From assembly GCA_964461435.1 (NCBI GenBank), contig CAYWUI010000001.1, positions 80,913 to 144,912 on the forward strand: a stretch of 64,000 nt of DNA. Direction: 5' to 3'. Position numbers and translations under genes: made by a program. The notes under the pieces are model-generated. The model did not search any database and had not been told where the DNA came from. It saw only the letters and a program-made list of their open reading frames with translations. Positions 1 to 7,668 of the stretch are shown here, one piece after another. Positions within the stretch are counted from its first letter, which is position 1. Each line of letters begins with the position of its first letter. The stretch is from G020354785 sp964461435. GTDB lineage: Bacteria; Bacteroidota; Bacteroidia; Bacteroidales; UBA10428.

Positions 1-578
1 ATAGGATCTCTTCTTTCATCAACAAGGGAGTTTATAGTGAGACCATATAATCTTCCTGTTCCATACATAAACTGCCATAAACCCACAGCCCTTGCCCTGG
101 AATATGCCCGTGGATTTAAGGCAGACTCAATAATTGACATATATTTCAGTTCGTTTGGGATATTATAGCTGTCAAAAATTTCATCGAATATAGGGAAATA
201 ATACTGGGCAAGGCCCAGCATCACTTCAACTGACTTTCTTTTCTTCTGCGTATAAACTTCGATATATTTTCTTACGATAGTATTATAGGAAAGCTCTACA
301 ACAGAGGGGATGCTTGAAATTCTGGCAATGTATACCGAGTCAGAAAAATCTGGAATAATACTGTCTGCAAGGAGCGAATATGAGTCTATATCAGTAAGCA
401 AAGAATTGCTGATATACCAAAGATTCAGCATACTGTCGAGGTTAGCTTCGAAGTTGGATACTATTATCTCGGAGTCGTATCTTTCCAAATCAAGTGAATC
501 GGTTCTTAATCCGATGGAATATGCATTAAAACTTAAGATAACAGTTGCAATTAATAATAGTCTGTTTTTTTTGTCCAT
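1..578 (-). CDS. mltD: Membrane-bound lytic murein transglycosylase D-like protein, 3' end beyond window
   Basis: This reading frame is open from an ATG at 576-578 to the window edge, about 192 codons, so the C-terminus is missing. The N-terminus is a short hydrophobic signal-like segment. Near residue 150 the translation shows the SLT-fold signature: 'IIESALNP' with the catalytic Glu, then 'SRARAVGLWQFM' and 'TGRLYGL'. The family cleaves the MurNAc-GlcNAc glycan bond of peptidoglycan and leaves a 1,6-anhydro end. LysM repeats, if present, would lie in the unseen part. The gene follows parA, parB and a DUF5683 gene, 14 bases after the last, an order common in Bacteroidota. It is probably the last or next-to-last gene of that operon. 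The family assignment is firm; the D-type is inferred from context. Confidence 0.85.
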   Translation of the reverse strand, partial: MDKKNRLLLIATVILSFNAYSIGLRTDSLDLERYDSEIIVSNFEANLDSMLNLWYISNSLLTDIDSYSLLADSIIPDFSDSVYIARISSIPSVVELSYNTIVRKYIEVYTQKKRKSVEVMLGLAQYYFPIFDEIFDSYNIPNELKYMSIIESALNPRAYSRARAVGLWQFMYGTGRLYGLTINSLVDERRDP

Positions 579-592
579 AGCATTTAGAATAA

Positions 593-1204
593 TTAAAACT
601 TTATACACAATCGCATTCCCATTGAGCTGGCAAATACATCATTATTAATAAGTGCAGGGGTTAATTTAAAACTTATATCATCAGAAATATCATAATCGAG
701 AAAGTATGTATCTATCATAGCATCGATGATATTAAGCAGGTACACTGCTGCAATACTTACAAGGGCATAATCTTTATATTTCCTGGCTTCTTCCTTGGCA
801 TTATAAAATATTTGCGCAATATTACTACCTCTAATCTCCCTTCCTCTGAATTCATAGGATGTCGGAGGGGGATCCATATAACTTACCTGAATATAGGCAT
901 CATTTAATTCTTTATAGTAGTAGTTGTTGTAAAAATATGTAAAAACAACTGCTCCTCCGATACCATAAATAATCGGCACCTTCCAGTATTTGCGGTTATA
1001 AATTTGTCCCAGTCCTGGCAGTACGGCCGAATACAGCTGGGCCTTTATGGGAGAGTGGTTACTTACAAATACTGAATCATATATTACTTTTTGCCGCTGG
1101 GTATAAATATTTCTGCAGGGGAAGAATACCAAAACTATAATAAGGCAGAAGATGAATTTACTCAAATGTATGTTTAGTAATTTAAAATATTCATTCAGAC
1201 GCAC
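593..1204 (-). CDS. DUF5683 domain protein
   Basis: This 203-residue protein has an N-terminal hydrophobic segment (about residues 12-30) that may be a signal peptide or anchor. Next comes the DUF5683 core 'SAVLPGLGQIYNRKYWKVPIIYG', then hydrophobic stretches near residues 80-95 and 150-165. This Gly-rich 'PGLGQIYN' motif recurs in small Bacteroidota membrane proteins of unknown activity. It lies between parB (4 bases upstream) and the lytic transglycosylase (14 bases downstream), so it is co-transcribed with chromosome partition and wall genes. That suggests, without proving, an envelope or cell-division role. No catalytic motif is visible. Confidence 0.8.
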   Translation of the reverse strand: MRLNEYFKLLNIHLSKFIFCLIIVLVFFPCRNIYTQRQKVIYDSVFVSNHSPIKAQLYSAVLPGLGQIYNRKYWKVPIIYGIGGAVVFTYFYNNYYYKELNDAYIQVSYMDPPPTSYEFRGREIRGSNIAQIFYNAKEEARKYKDYALVSIAAVYLLNIIDAMIDTYFLDYDISDDISFKLTPALINNDVFASSMGMRLCIKF

Positions 1205-1208
1205 AATA

Positions 1209-2093
1209 TTATTTCATTTTTAAACTGTCAAAGATAGCTATAATTCTTTCCAGTTCTTCATCAGACTTAAAAGATATAACGATTTTGCCGGCTCCTTTAT
1301 TGTTGCGTTTAAAATCTATGGTTGTCCTGAAAAATTCTGAAAGGTGCACTTTAAGATCCTCGTATTCTTTAGTCTGGCCATATGTTTTACCTTCCTGTTC
1401 TTCGGGCCTGATTTTTAATTTATTAATCTTGCGCGCAAGTTCTTCCACTTTTCTTACTGACAGGTCTTCGTCAACAATTTTATAATATAGTCTAAGCTGG
1501 CCATTGGTATCTTCGATGTTAACCAGGGCACGGGCATGGCCCATAGATATTTTATTTTCTTTCAGTCCCAGTTGAATTTCAGGAGGAAGTTTTAACAGCC
1601 TCAGATAGTTAGTGACAGTTGTTCTTTTTTTACCGACACGCTGGCTAAGATCTTCCTGAGTAAGGTTACATTCTTCAGTAAGTCGCTGGTAGCTTATTGC
1701 CACATCTATAGCATTTAAGTCTTCACGCTGGATATTTTCAACAAGAGCCATTTCCAGCATGTTCTGGTCGTTGGCTATACGCACGAAAGCCGGTATTTTC
1801 TTAAGACCTGCAATTTTTGCGGCTCTCAGTCTTCTTTCACCTGTAATTAACTGGTATTTATCATCGGTTATTTCCCTGACAGTTATGGGCACTACAATTC
1901 CCAGTTCTTTAACTGATGAGGCCAGTTCGTTAAGTGATTCCTCATCAATTTTTGACCGGGGCTGAAAGGGATTCATTTCTATCTTGTCAATAAATATTTC
2001 GGTGCCGCCGCTTATTTTTCCAATCAGCAGTTCTTTATCCTCTTCATCTATTAAAGCGCCTAATCCTCTTCCTAATGCATTTTTTCTGGCCAT
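1209..2093 (-). CDS. parB: Chromosome partition protein ParB (Spo0J family)
   Basis: A 294-residue ParB with all domains in order: N-terminal ParB/Srx nuclease-like CTP-binding domain (about 30-125), with 'NPFQPR' and the 'GERRLRAAKIAGL' box that contacts CTP/parS; a KorB-type helix-turn-helix domain (about 130-220, 'LTQEDLSQRVGKKRTTVTNYLRLL'); and a C-terminal dimerisation region. In the known system ParB-CTP clamps load at parS and slide, and ParA moves the complexes. The stop of parA lies 4 bases upstream, so the two are translated from one message. No parS matching TGTTTCACGTGAAACA was seen in the window. Confidence 0.96.
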   Translation of the reverse strand: MARKNALGRGLGALIDEEDKELLIGKISGGTEIFIDKIEMNPFQPRSKIDEESLNELASSVKELGIVVPITVREITDDKYQLITGERRLRAAKIAGLKKIPAFVRIANDQNMLEMALVENIQREDLNAIDVAISYQRLTEECNLTQEDLSQRVGKKRTTVTNYLRLLKLPPEIQLGLKENKISMGHARALVNIEDTNGQLRLYYKIVDEDLSVRKVEELARKINKLKIRPEEQEGKTYGQTKEYEDLKVHLSEFFRTTIDFKRNNKGAGKIVISFKSDEELERIIAIFDSLKMK

Positions 2094-2097
2094 TTTG

Positions 2098-2898
2098 TTA
2101 TTCGATTATTTTATCTTCATTACTAATTCTTGTCTCATTATTTTTTTGCAGAATCTCACGTGCAAGGTTAAGATAATTAACCGAACCTTTGGAATCGGCA
2201 TCGTAAAGCACGACAGGTTTCCCGAAGCTAGGGGATTCGGTCAGTTTGATATTACGTTGAACTATGGTTTCGAAAACCATTTGCTGGAAATGTTTTCTTA
2301 CCTCTTCGACAACCTGGTTTGAAAGACGTAAGCGGGCATCATACATCGTCAGCAGGAATCCTTCAATTTCAAGGTCAGGATTTAACCTGCCCTGGATTAT
2401 TTTAATAGTATTCAGCAATTTTCCTAATCCTTCCAGCGCAAAATATTCACACTGTACCGGTATGATCACGGAATCGGCAGCAGTGAGGGCATTAACTGTA
2501 ATAAGTCCCAATGACGGAGAACAATCCAGTAAAATATAATCATAAGGTTTATTTATCTTCTTAAGAACTTCCTTAAACATCTTTTCCCTGTTAGGCATAT
2601 TTAACATCTCGATTTCGGCCCCAACAAGGTCTATATGTGAGGGTATCAGGTCCAGTCCTTCAATTTCGGTGGTTAAAATAATATCATTTGGATTTACTTC
2701 ATTTATCAGGCATTCGTATATGCTTGTTTTTATGTTCCTGACATCAAATCCGATTCCTGAAGTAGCATTTGCCTGTGGATCAGCATCTATCATCAGTACT
2801 TTTTTTTCAAGAACTGCCAGGCTGGCAGCCAGGTTAATTGCTGATGTGGTTTTGCCTACCCCTCCCTTTTGGTTTGCTATTGCTATTATTTTGCCCAT
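2098..2898 (-). CDS. parA: Chromosome partition ATPase ParA (Soj family)
   Basis: This 266-residue protein begins directly with the deviant Walker A box 'KGGVGKTT' (residues 11-18) of the ParA/MinD family and lacks the N-terminal DNA-binding extension found in plasmid ParAs. It is therefore the chromosomal Soj type. 'LMIDADPQANATSG' (switch I) and 'YILLDCSPSLG' (Walker B) follow. ParA-ATP binds DNA non-specifically, and ParB-stimulated hydrolysis moves the origin region. It is the first gene of the parA-parB-DUF5683-mltD operon. A -7 box candidate lies about 50 bases upstream. Confidence 0.96.
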   Translation of the reverse strand: MGKIIAIANQKGGVGKTTSAINLAASLAVLEKKVLMIDADPQANATSGIGFDVRNIKTSIYECLINEVNPNDIILTTEIEGLDLIPSHIDLVGAEIEMLNMPNREKMFKEVLKKINKPYDYILLDCSPSLGLITVNALTAADSVIIPVQCEYFALEGLGKLLNTIKIIQGRLNPDLEIEGFLLTMYDARLRLSNQVVEEVRKHFQQMVFETIVQRNIKLTESPSFGKPVVLYDADSKGSVNYLNLAREILQKNNETRISNEDKIIE

Positions 2899-3243
2899 TG
2901 AAATGCCGGTTTTTTTAACAGATTATAATTTTACTTTTTTCTCAGACTTTCAAAAGTAGTATTTTAAAAAATCAATGGATTTTTAATGAGATTTTGTTTT
3001 GTAAACAATTTTGTCTCTTTTATTAACATGTTATTAACAATCATTGATGTTTTAATTATATATCATACAATAATGATAATCTGATATTTTAAATTTAATA
3101 ATACGCTTATACCAGGCTATTGAGACTAAAATAAAATCCTGCTGGAATTCGAATACTAAAGGATAAAATTTTACAGTGTAAGATATTTATTCTGAATCAG
3201 GTTACTGGTACAGATTTAAAATAATCATAAATAAATTTAATTC
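2899..3243. other. Intergenic region between siaC-like gene and parA
   Basis: About 345 bases, very A+T rich, with no plausible coding frame. It holds the parA -7 box and, at 3020-3028 and 3031-3039, two direct copies of TTATTAACA whose starts are 11 bases (one helical turn) apart. The bases TAACATGTTA at the junction form a 10-base palindrome. I see no terminator hairpin for the upstream gene. Confidence 0.5.
2951..2958 (-). promoter_or_regulatory. -7 promoter box upstream of parA
   Basis: On the minus strand the bases read TACTTTTG, an exact match to the Bacteroidota -7 consensus TAnnTTTG. It would place the start of transcription near 2,944 and give a leader of roughly 45 bases before parA. 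I see no good -33 TTTG at 19-21 bases, so the call rests on the -7 element and position only. Confidence 0.4.
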
Positions 3244-3621
3244 TTAATCATTTACAACAAAATCAAATTTCAGTTCACTTAGTTCTTCCAGGCTTTTTCC
3301 GGCTTCAAACATTGATTCATCCTCAAGATCATAGTACCATTTAATTTTTAACGCAGCATCAGACTCTATCAAATCCTTACACTTTGAGAGGATCATTAAG
3401 AAATATTTGAGTGAAGATGTGTTAAAGTAATCAAACCTGAACTTAAACTCCGTAAGTTGATTTGGATTTTTAATATATTCATCCAGCCATTTCACTATCG
3501 GTTCATAAAACTCATTTGCATTTTCAGGTCTTGATATTCCTGATATTTCAAAGATTTTTTTTTGCGGATTAAGAATTACCCTTGGAGAAAAATCTGTTGC
3601 TTCTACAGTATAAACTTTCAT
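3244..3621 (-). CDS. SiaC-family regulatory phosphoprotein (DUF1987)
   Basis: This 125-residue protein matches the DUF1987/SiaC fold throughout: 'ATDFSPRVILNPQKKIFEISG', 'RPENANEFYEPIVKWLDEY', 'FDYFNTSSLKYF' and 'WYYDLEDESMFEAG'. In Pseudomonas aeruginosa SiaC, Thr68 is phosphorylated by the kinase SiaB and dephosphorylated by the PP2C phosphatase SiaA; here the Thr of 'FNTSS' is also residue 68. The protein would be an STAS-like switch in a partner-switching signal route. No kinase or phosphatase partner is next to it, so its partners must be encoded elsewhere. It stands alone between A+T-rich spacers. Confidence 0.85.
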   Translation of the reverse strand: MKVYTVEATDFSPRVILNPQKKIFEISGISRPENANEFYEPIVKWLDEYIKNPNQLTEFKFRFDYFNTSSLKYFLMILSKCKDLIESDAALKIKWYYDLEDESMFEAGKSLEELSELKFDFVVND

Positions 3622-3746
3622 CGATTTATGATTTATTTAAATATACAAAAAATTGAAATAACTGGTAATTAAATAAAACAACAAATTAGCTTAAATCTTT
3701 TTAATATTGGTTAAAAGTTATTAATAATTTTATAAAAAATTTTAAC

Positions 3747-4868
3747 TCAGAAGTCAGTTATTTCAATTTCATATAAAACCGGCCAGTTTTTGCCTGTTAT
3801 AAACAGGTGGTTATTATCAATATTAAAGGCAATACCGTTTAAAACCTTGTCTATATTATCCAGAGAGCCGGCAGGCATTAGCTTTTTCAAGTCCAGTTCG
3901 CCGGTCACTTTGCCTGTATTGGGATCAATAACGACAATTCTTGTATCTCCGTAAACATTGGCAAATATTTTTCCTTTTATATATTCCAGTTCATTTAAGT
4001 TCGATACTATTCCTTTATTGTCAAATACCTCAATCTGTCCTATTTGAGTGAAATATTCATGATCTATGAGATATATATTTGAGCTGCCGTCACTCATGAA
4101 AATTTTTTCACCGTCAGTTGCCAGTCCCCATCCTTCTCTTATCTGGTAATTAAACTTTCTTATAAGGTCCAGGGTATTTTTATTATAAATAAATCCCACC
4201 TGTGTTTTGTAAGTGATTTGATATATATTATCATTTATAATTACTATGCCTTCGCCAAAAATATGCTGGTCAATGTCCAGTTTCTTAACAGGGATGCCGC
4301 TTTTTATGTCAACTTTTCGTAATGATGATTGTCCCTGTTTCCCTGTCCCTTCGTATATGTAACCATCATCATATGCTAATCCCTGTGTATAGGCATTCTC
4401 ATCATGGGGAAATTTATTGATCACTTTATAATTATAAGTTTTCGGGATTATGTCGGAAAGTAAAATAAAAGATACTGCATGACTTTCTTTTAAACTGTCA
4501 TTGTAGTAAATAACTGTTTTGACAGTATTTTTTCCGACACCGGCATTTTCAGAAATCCACCGCGCACTTTCGAAATCACTTGTTTTTGCCTGAATAAGCA
4601 AACTATTGGCGAAGAAAAGTACAGAATCAATTACGATATTTTTTTTCTTAATGGACAATTTAATCTCAACCGTGTCACCGCATACAAATACTTCATTATT
4701 TTTCGGGGTTTTAATAGCCGTGATATATTTTTTTTCTGAGCTGCCGGATGAACTGGCAGAATATCTATTATTGGAATTGGTCTCTTTGCAACTGTTAAGA
4801 TTAAGAATAACGGAAAGGGCCAGTATATATTTTAAGGAAGTAATTAATCTGTAAAGGATTGTATTCAT
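3747..4868 (-). CDS. Glutaminyl-peptide cyclotransferase-like lipoprotein
   Basis: A 373-residue protein with a lipoprotein signal peptide (lipobox 'NLNSC', Cys about residue 27). A Ser/Asn-rich linker and an Ig-like segment (about 50-135) come before the glutamine cyclotransferase beta-propeller (about 145-373). Characteristic motifs are 'YTQGLAYDDGYIYEGTGKQGQSSLR', 'GWGLATDGEKIFMSDGS', 'LNELEYIKGKIFANVYG' and 'VLNGIAFN'. The family converts N-terminal Gln to pyroglutamate. In Bacteroidota such enzymes matter because signal peptidase I often leaves Gln at the mature N-terminus. The lipobox predicts periplasmic or outer-membrane location. It is 14 bases downstream of the HAD gene and probably co-transcribed. 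Confidence 0.88.
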   Translation of the reverse strand: MNTILYRLITSLKYILALSVILNLNSCKETNSNNRYSASSSGSSEKKYITAIKTPKNNEVFVCGDTVEIKLSIKKKNIVIDSVLFFANSLLIQAKTSDFESARWISENAGVGKNTVKTVIYYNDSLKESHAVSFILLSDIIPKTYNYKVINKFPHDENAYTQGLAYDDGYIYEGTGKQGQSSLRKVDIKSGIPVKKLDIDQHIFGEGIVIINDNIYQITYKTQVGFIYNKNTLDLIRKFNYQIREGWGLATDGEKIFMSDGSSNIYLIDHEYFTQIGQIEVFDNKGIVSNLNELEYIKGKIFANVYGDTRIVVIDPNTGKVTGELDLKKLMPAGSLDNIDKVLNGIAFNIDNNHLFITGKNWPVLYEIEITDF

Positions 4869-4882
4869 AAAGATTGTAAAAT

Positions 4883-5308
4883 TTATCTGAACAGCTTTTT
4901 CAGCCTGCTGCCAACTTTTGTCGTACCTTTGGCAAGTGTTCCCAGTTCGTTATATTCACTATCAGCAAAATCGGGATTCAGTATTTGCCATATTTCGCTC
5001 CACCCCAGAAATCCTCCAACATTCCTGTCATCAATGAACAGGTCAACATCAATTTTCCTGCTTATTGTTACGGGATCGAATTCTTCTTCAGGGTAGCTTT
5101 TATTAACCGCATAAAATTCAAGGCCTTTTCTTTTGCAATATTCTATTGCTTCATCAAGCTCTTTACCATGTCTGAATGTCCATAATATAAGTTGGTGTCC
5201 CAGTTTCTGCAGCTGCTTAAGAGTTTCAAATGCAAATAATTTCTCTTCACCAATCTGGGGATATCTGTGCTCAACAATAGTTCCGTCAAAATCAACAGCA
5301 ATTTTCAT
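4883..5308 (-). CDS. Small HAD-superfamily phosphatase, no cap domain
   Basis: This 141-residue protein opens with HAD motif I 'AVDFDGTIV' (nucleophile Asp6 and acid/base Asp8). It also has motif II 'LILWTFR' (Thr), a Lys in 'RKIDVDLFIDDRNVGG' and the acidic motif IV pair 'IDDR'. It is about the size of the C0-type BT0820-like phosphatases of Bacteroides, which lack a cap domain. The substrate is unknown. It is the first gene of a two-gene unit with the glutaminyl cyclase; no functional link is evident. Confidence 0.78.
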   Translation of the reverse strand: MKIAVDFDGTIVEHRYPQIGEEKLFAFETLKQLQKLGHQLILWTFRHGKELDEAIEYCKRKGLEFYAVNKSYPEEEFDPVTISRKIDVDLFIDDRNVGGFLGWSEIWQILNPDFADSEYNELGTLAKGTTKVGSRLKKLFR

Positions 5309-5657
5309 ATTTAATAGTACTCCTAAAAAGTTTAATTTACAATTAATAAAGTAAAAATAATGATCACATCCGGAATTATCCTTTTATCGATAATTTGTCA
5401 AGATATGCAAATATTTGATTTCTCAAAAATACTAATTATTTAATATTAAGTAAAACTAAATACCAGCTGCTAAGTTTTAACCATTACAGTTCGTGATTTA
5501 CAGATATTTAAGTAATGGTACGTTATAACAGGTTCATAATATTTTTCGCCTTTAATAATATTTTTACCAGTATACTGACAAAGGCAGAATTACCTAAAGC
5601 ATTTATACATGGTTATATATTTCTAAATTTTTGTAACTTTATTATAAAAAATACATT
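5309..5657. other. Intergenic region between divergent HAD gene and pssA
   Basis: About 349 A+T-rich bases without a coding frame. At 5480-5487 and 5512-5519 there is an 8-base inverted repeat (ACCATTAC / GTAATGGT) with 24 bases between the arms, placed between the two divergent genes. It could be an operator or a hairpin in the leader. The minus-strand -7 box at 5424 lies outside it. No exact plus-strand -7 box was found for pssA. Confidence 0.4.
5424..5431 (-). promoter_or_regulatory. -7 promoter box candidate for the HAD/glutaminyl cyclase unit
   Basis: On the minus strand this is TATTTTTG, an exact TAnnTTTG match about 115 bases upstream of the HAD gene. No clear -33 element is seen. The region is A+T rich, so a chance match is possible. 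Confidence 0.3.
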
Positions 5658-6416
5658 ATGAAAAAGGCAATACCTTCAGTGCTGACCTGTCTTGCACTTA
5701 TTTCAGGATCTATTTCAATAGTATATTCACTGCAGAAGGAGATGTTGGTTTATGCAGGCTATTTCATTATTATTGCAGCAGTTTTTGATTTTCTTGACGG
5801 ATTTTTTGCGAGATTACTGAATTCCGTATCAAATTTTGGTGTTCACCTGGACTCTCTGTCAGATATTGTCAGTTTTGGAATAGCTCCTTCGATGATTTTG
5901 TACCGGTTGATACTTTTTACGCTGGTTAACACTGCCCATGGTTCAAGATTAGATATTGACTCACCCGGCATTGAGAATGAACTGATACTTTATTCGGCCT
6001 TTCTTATTGGGGTTTTTTCTGCTTTACGGCTTGCCAGGTTTAATATTGATGATGAGCAAAAGATTTTCTTTAAAGGATTGCCAACGCCGGCAAGTGCTAT
6101 TTTAATCGCTTCCATAGGAATTAACCATGATATTTATTTTCTGCTTTTTAAGACTAATGAAAATATATATAATATATATTCCCTGATAACTTTATTAGCT
6201 TTGATAATAGTAATCTGTTTTTTGTTAGTGTCAAATATCCGTATGTTTTCGTTGAAGTTTAAAAATACAAGTTTTAAGGGCAATAGTATACGTTATATAT
6301 TTTTATTACTTTCTGCACTAGTCATAGTATTTTTTGGAATTAAGGGATTGGCGCCAATAATTGCGCTCTATATTTTAATGTCCATAATAAATAACTGGTT
6401 TATCAGGATGGAATAA
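5658..6416 (+). CDS. pssA: CDP-diacylglycerol--serine O-phosphatidyltransferase
   Basis: This 252-residue membrane protein carries the full CDP-alcohol phosphotransferase signature D-x2-DG-x2-AR-x8-G-x3-D-x3-D, seen as 'DFLDGFFAR' followed by 'GVHLDSLSD' (about residues 46-71). 'SFGIAPSMI' follows, as is usual in the serine-using branch. About seven hydrophobic segments are visible. It makes phosphatidylserine, which is then decarboxylated to phosphatidylethanolamine, in the inner membrane. It is a single gene on the plus strand, convergent with cydB. Length and motifs fit the PssA type II family. Confidence 0.93.
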   Translation: MKKAIPSVLTCLALISGSISIVYSLQKEMLVYAGYFIIIAAVFDFLDGFFARLLNSVSNFGVHLDSLSDIVSFGIAPSMILYRLILFTLVNTAHGSRLDIDSPGIENELILYSAFLIGVFSALRLARFNIDDEQKIFFKGLPTPASAILIASIGINHDIYFLLFKTNENIYNIYSLITLLALIIVICFLLVSNIRMFSLKFKNTSFKGNSIRYIFLLLSALVIVFFGIKGLAPIIALYILMSIINNWFIRME

Positions 6417-6500
6417 TATTGGGACAATCAGCAGATAGCTTACGGTAATAAGTCCCGGTCAGGATAAAAGCATAATTATTGATCTTAAGTACATTTTTAA

Positions 6501-7655
6501 TCAATAAATATGTGTTTCTTTTTTTATCTCCCCCAGTTCGATTTTCTTCTTGCTTATTGCTTTCCATGTATAATATATATAGGCAAAAACAAATGGTATC
6601 AACAGCGATACATAACTCATAACAGTCAGTGTGTATTTGCTCGAACTGCTGTTTTCTATTGTCAGTGAGTTTTGCAGATTAAATGTTGACGGATAATATG
6701 CAGTATTGTTGAATCCTGCTATTATAAACAAGGAAAATACCACCATGATGGTGCCCGGACCTGCAAACCATAAGCCCCTTGTATATTCTGATAATATTGA
6801 CCTTCCTATTCCGAAAATGACAAGCACGGTGCCTGAAATAAAAAGAACTCCCGCTGCAGGAATCTCTATGAGATTATGCAGGTATTTGAATTTTTCCATT
6901 TTTATGATATTTGTTTCCGGGTTATATGCAAAACCCTCCTTAAGCATAAGAATAATTATAAATATTATAAAAAACCCGAGAAATGGCAGTGCGTTGATTT
7001 TAAGTTGCAGTCGTGCTCTTTTAATGATGCCGGAATTTTCGATGCTGTTCATGAAATATAATAAAGCAAGAGTCCTGGCAAGGAAGAAAACTGCAAATCC
7101 CAGTGAAAGGTTATGAAGATTAATAATAGCTTCAAGTCCGTGAAAAGGAGTTTCCCATCTCGAAATTATCGGATTGCAGGGGTTAACGATATTACTGAAA
7201 TTTACTGAGAATTTTGAACCGTTAAAAAATGTTCCTACGGTGGTGCCTAATAATGTAGTACCAAGTACACCATTTATATACAGGAATATCTCATATGTTT
7301 TATGTCCGAACAGGTTATTTGGCTTCGAACGAAACTCATATGCAACAGCCTGGATAACAAAGCAGAAGAGAACGGTGGTCCATAACCAGTAAGCCCCCCC
7401 GAAACTTGTTGCATAGAATAAAGGGAAAGAAGCAAATAATGAGCCCCCAAATGTAACGAGAGTAGTAAATGTAAATTCCCATTTCCGTCCAAGGGCATTT
7501 ACAATAACTGTCCTTTCATCTTCATTTTTCCCAATGGCATATATAAGGGTCTGCCCTCCCTGGACGAAAAGCAGAAATACAAGAACAGCCCCAAGCAATG
7601 AGATGATTAACCACCAGTACTGTTGCAGTGTTAAATATGATAATGATTCAAACAT
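6501..7655 (-). CDS. cydB: Cytochrome bd ubiquinol oxidase subunit II
   Basis: A 384-residue integral membrane protein. The first helix 'LQQYWWLIISLLGAVLVFLLFVQGGQTLIY' is typical of CydB, including the Gln-Gly region that faces CydA. About eight to nine transmembrane segments follow, ending in a Lys-rich cytoplasmic tail. It supports the CydA heme b558/b595/d core in the quinol:O2 reductase. It sits 13 bases downstream of cydA on the same strand, so the two form one operon. High-affinity bd oxidase in such bacteria indicates life at low oxygen or protection against oxygen. Confidence 0.96.
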   Translation of the reverse strand: MFESLSYLTLQQYWWLIISLLGAVLVFLLFVQGGQTLIYAIGKNEDERTVIVNALGRKWEFTFTTLVTFGGSLFASFPLFYATSFGGAYWLWTTVLFCFVIQAVAYEFRSKPNNLFGHKTYEIFLYINGVLGTTLLGTTVGTFFNGSKFSVNFSNIVNPCNPIISRWETPFHGLEAIINLHNLSLGFAVFFLARTLALLYFMNSIENSGIIKRARLQLKINALPFLGFFIIFIIILMLKEGFAYNPETNIIKMEKFKYLHNLIEIPAAGVLFISGTVLVIFGIGRSILSEYTRGLWFAGPGTIMVVFSLFIIAGFNNTAYYPSTFNLQNSLTIENSSSSKYTLTVMSYVSLLIPFVFAYIYYTWKAISKKKIELGEIKKETHIY

Positions 7656-7668
7656 ATTCTTTCCCTTC

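Noticed and set aside
2154..2165. CACGTG core (2157-2162) as a parS site
   Set aside because: Flanks do not match TGTTTCACGTGAAACA (GAATC before, CAAGG after) and the bases encode conserved ParA C-terminal residues. No full parS was found.
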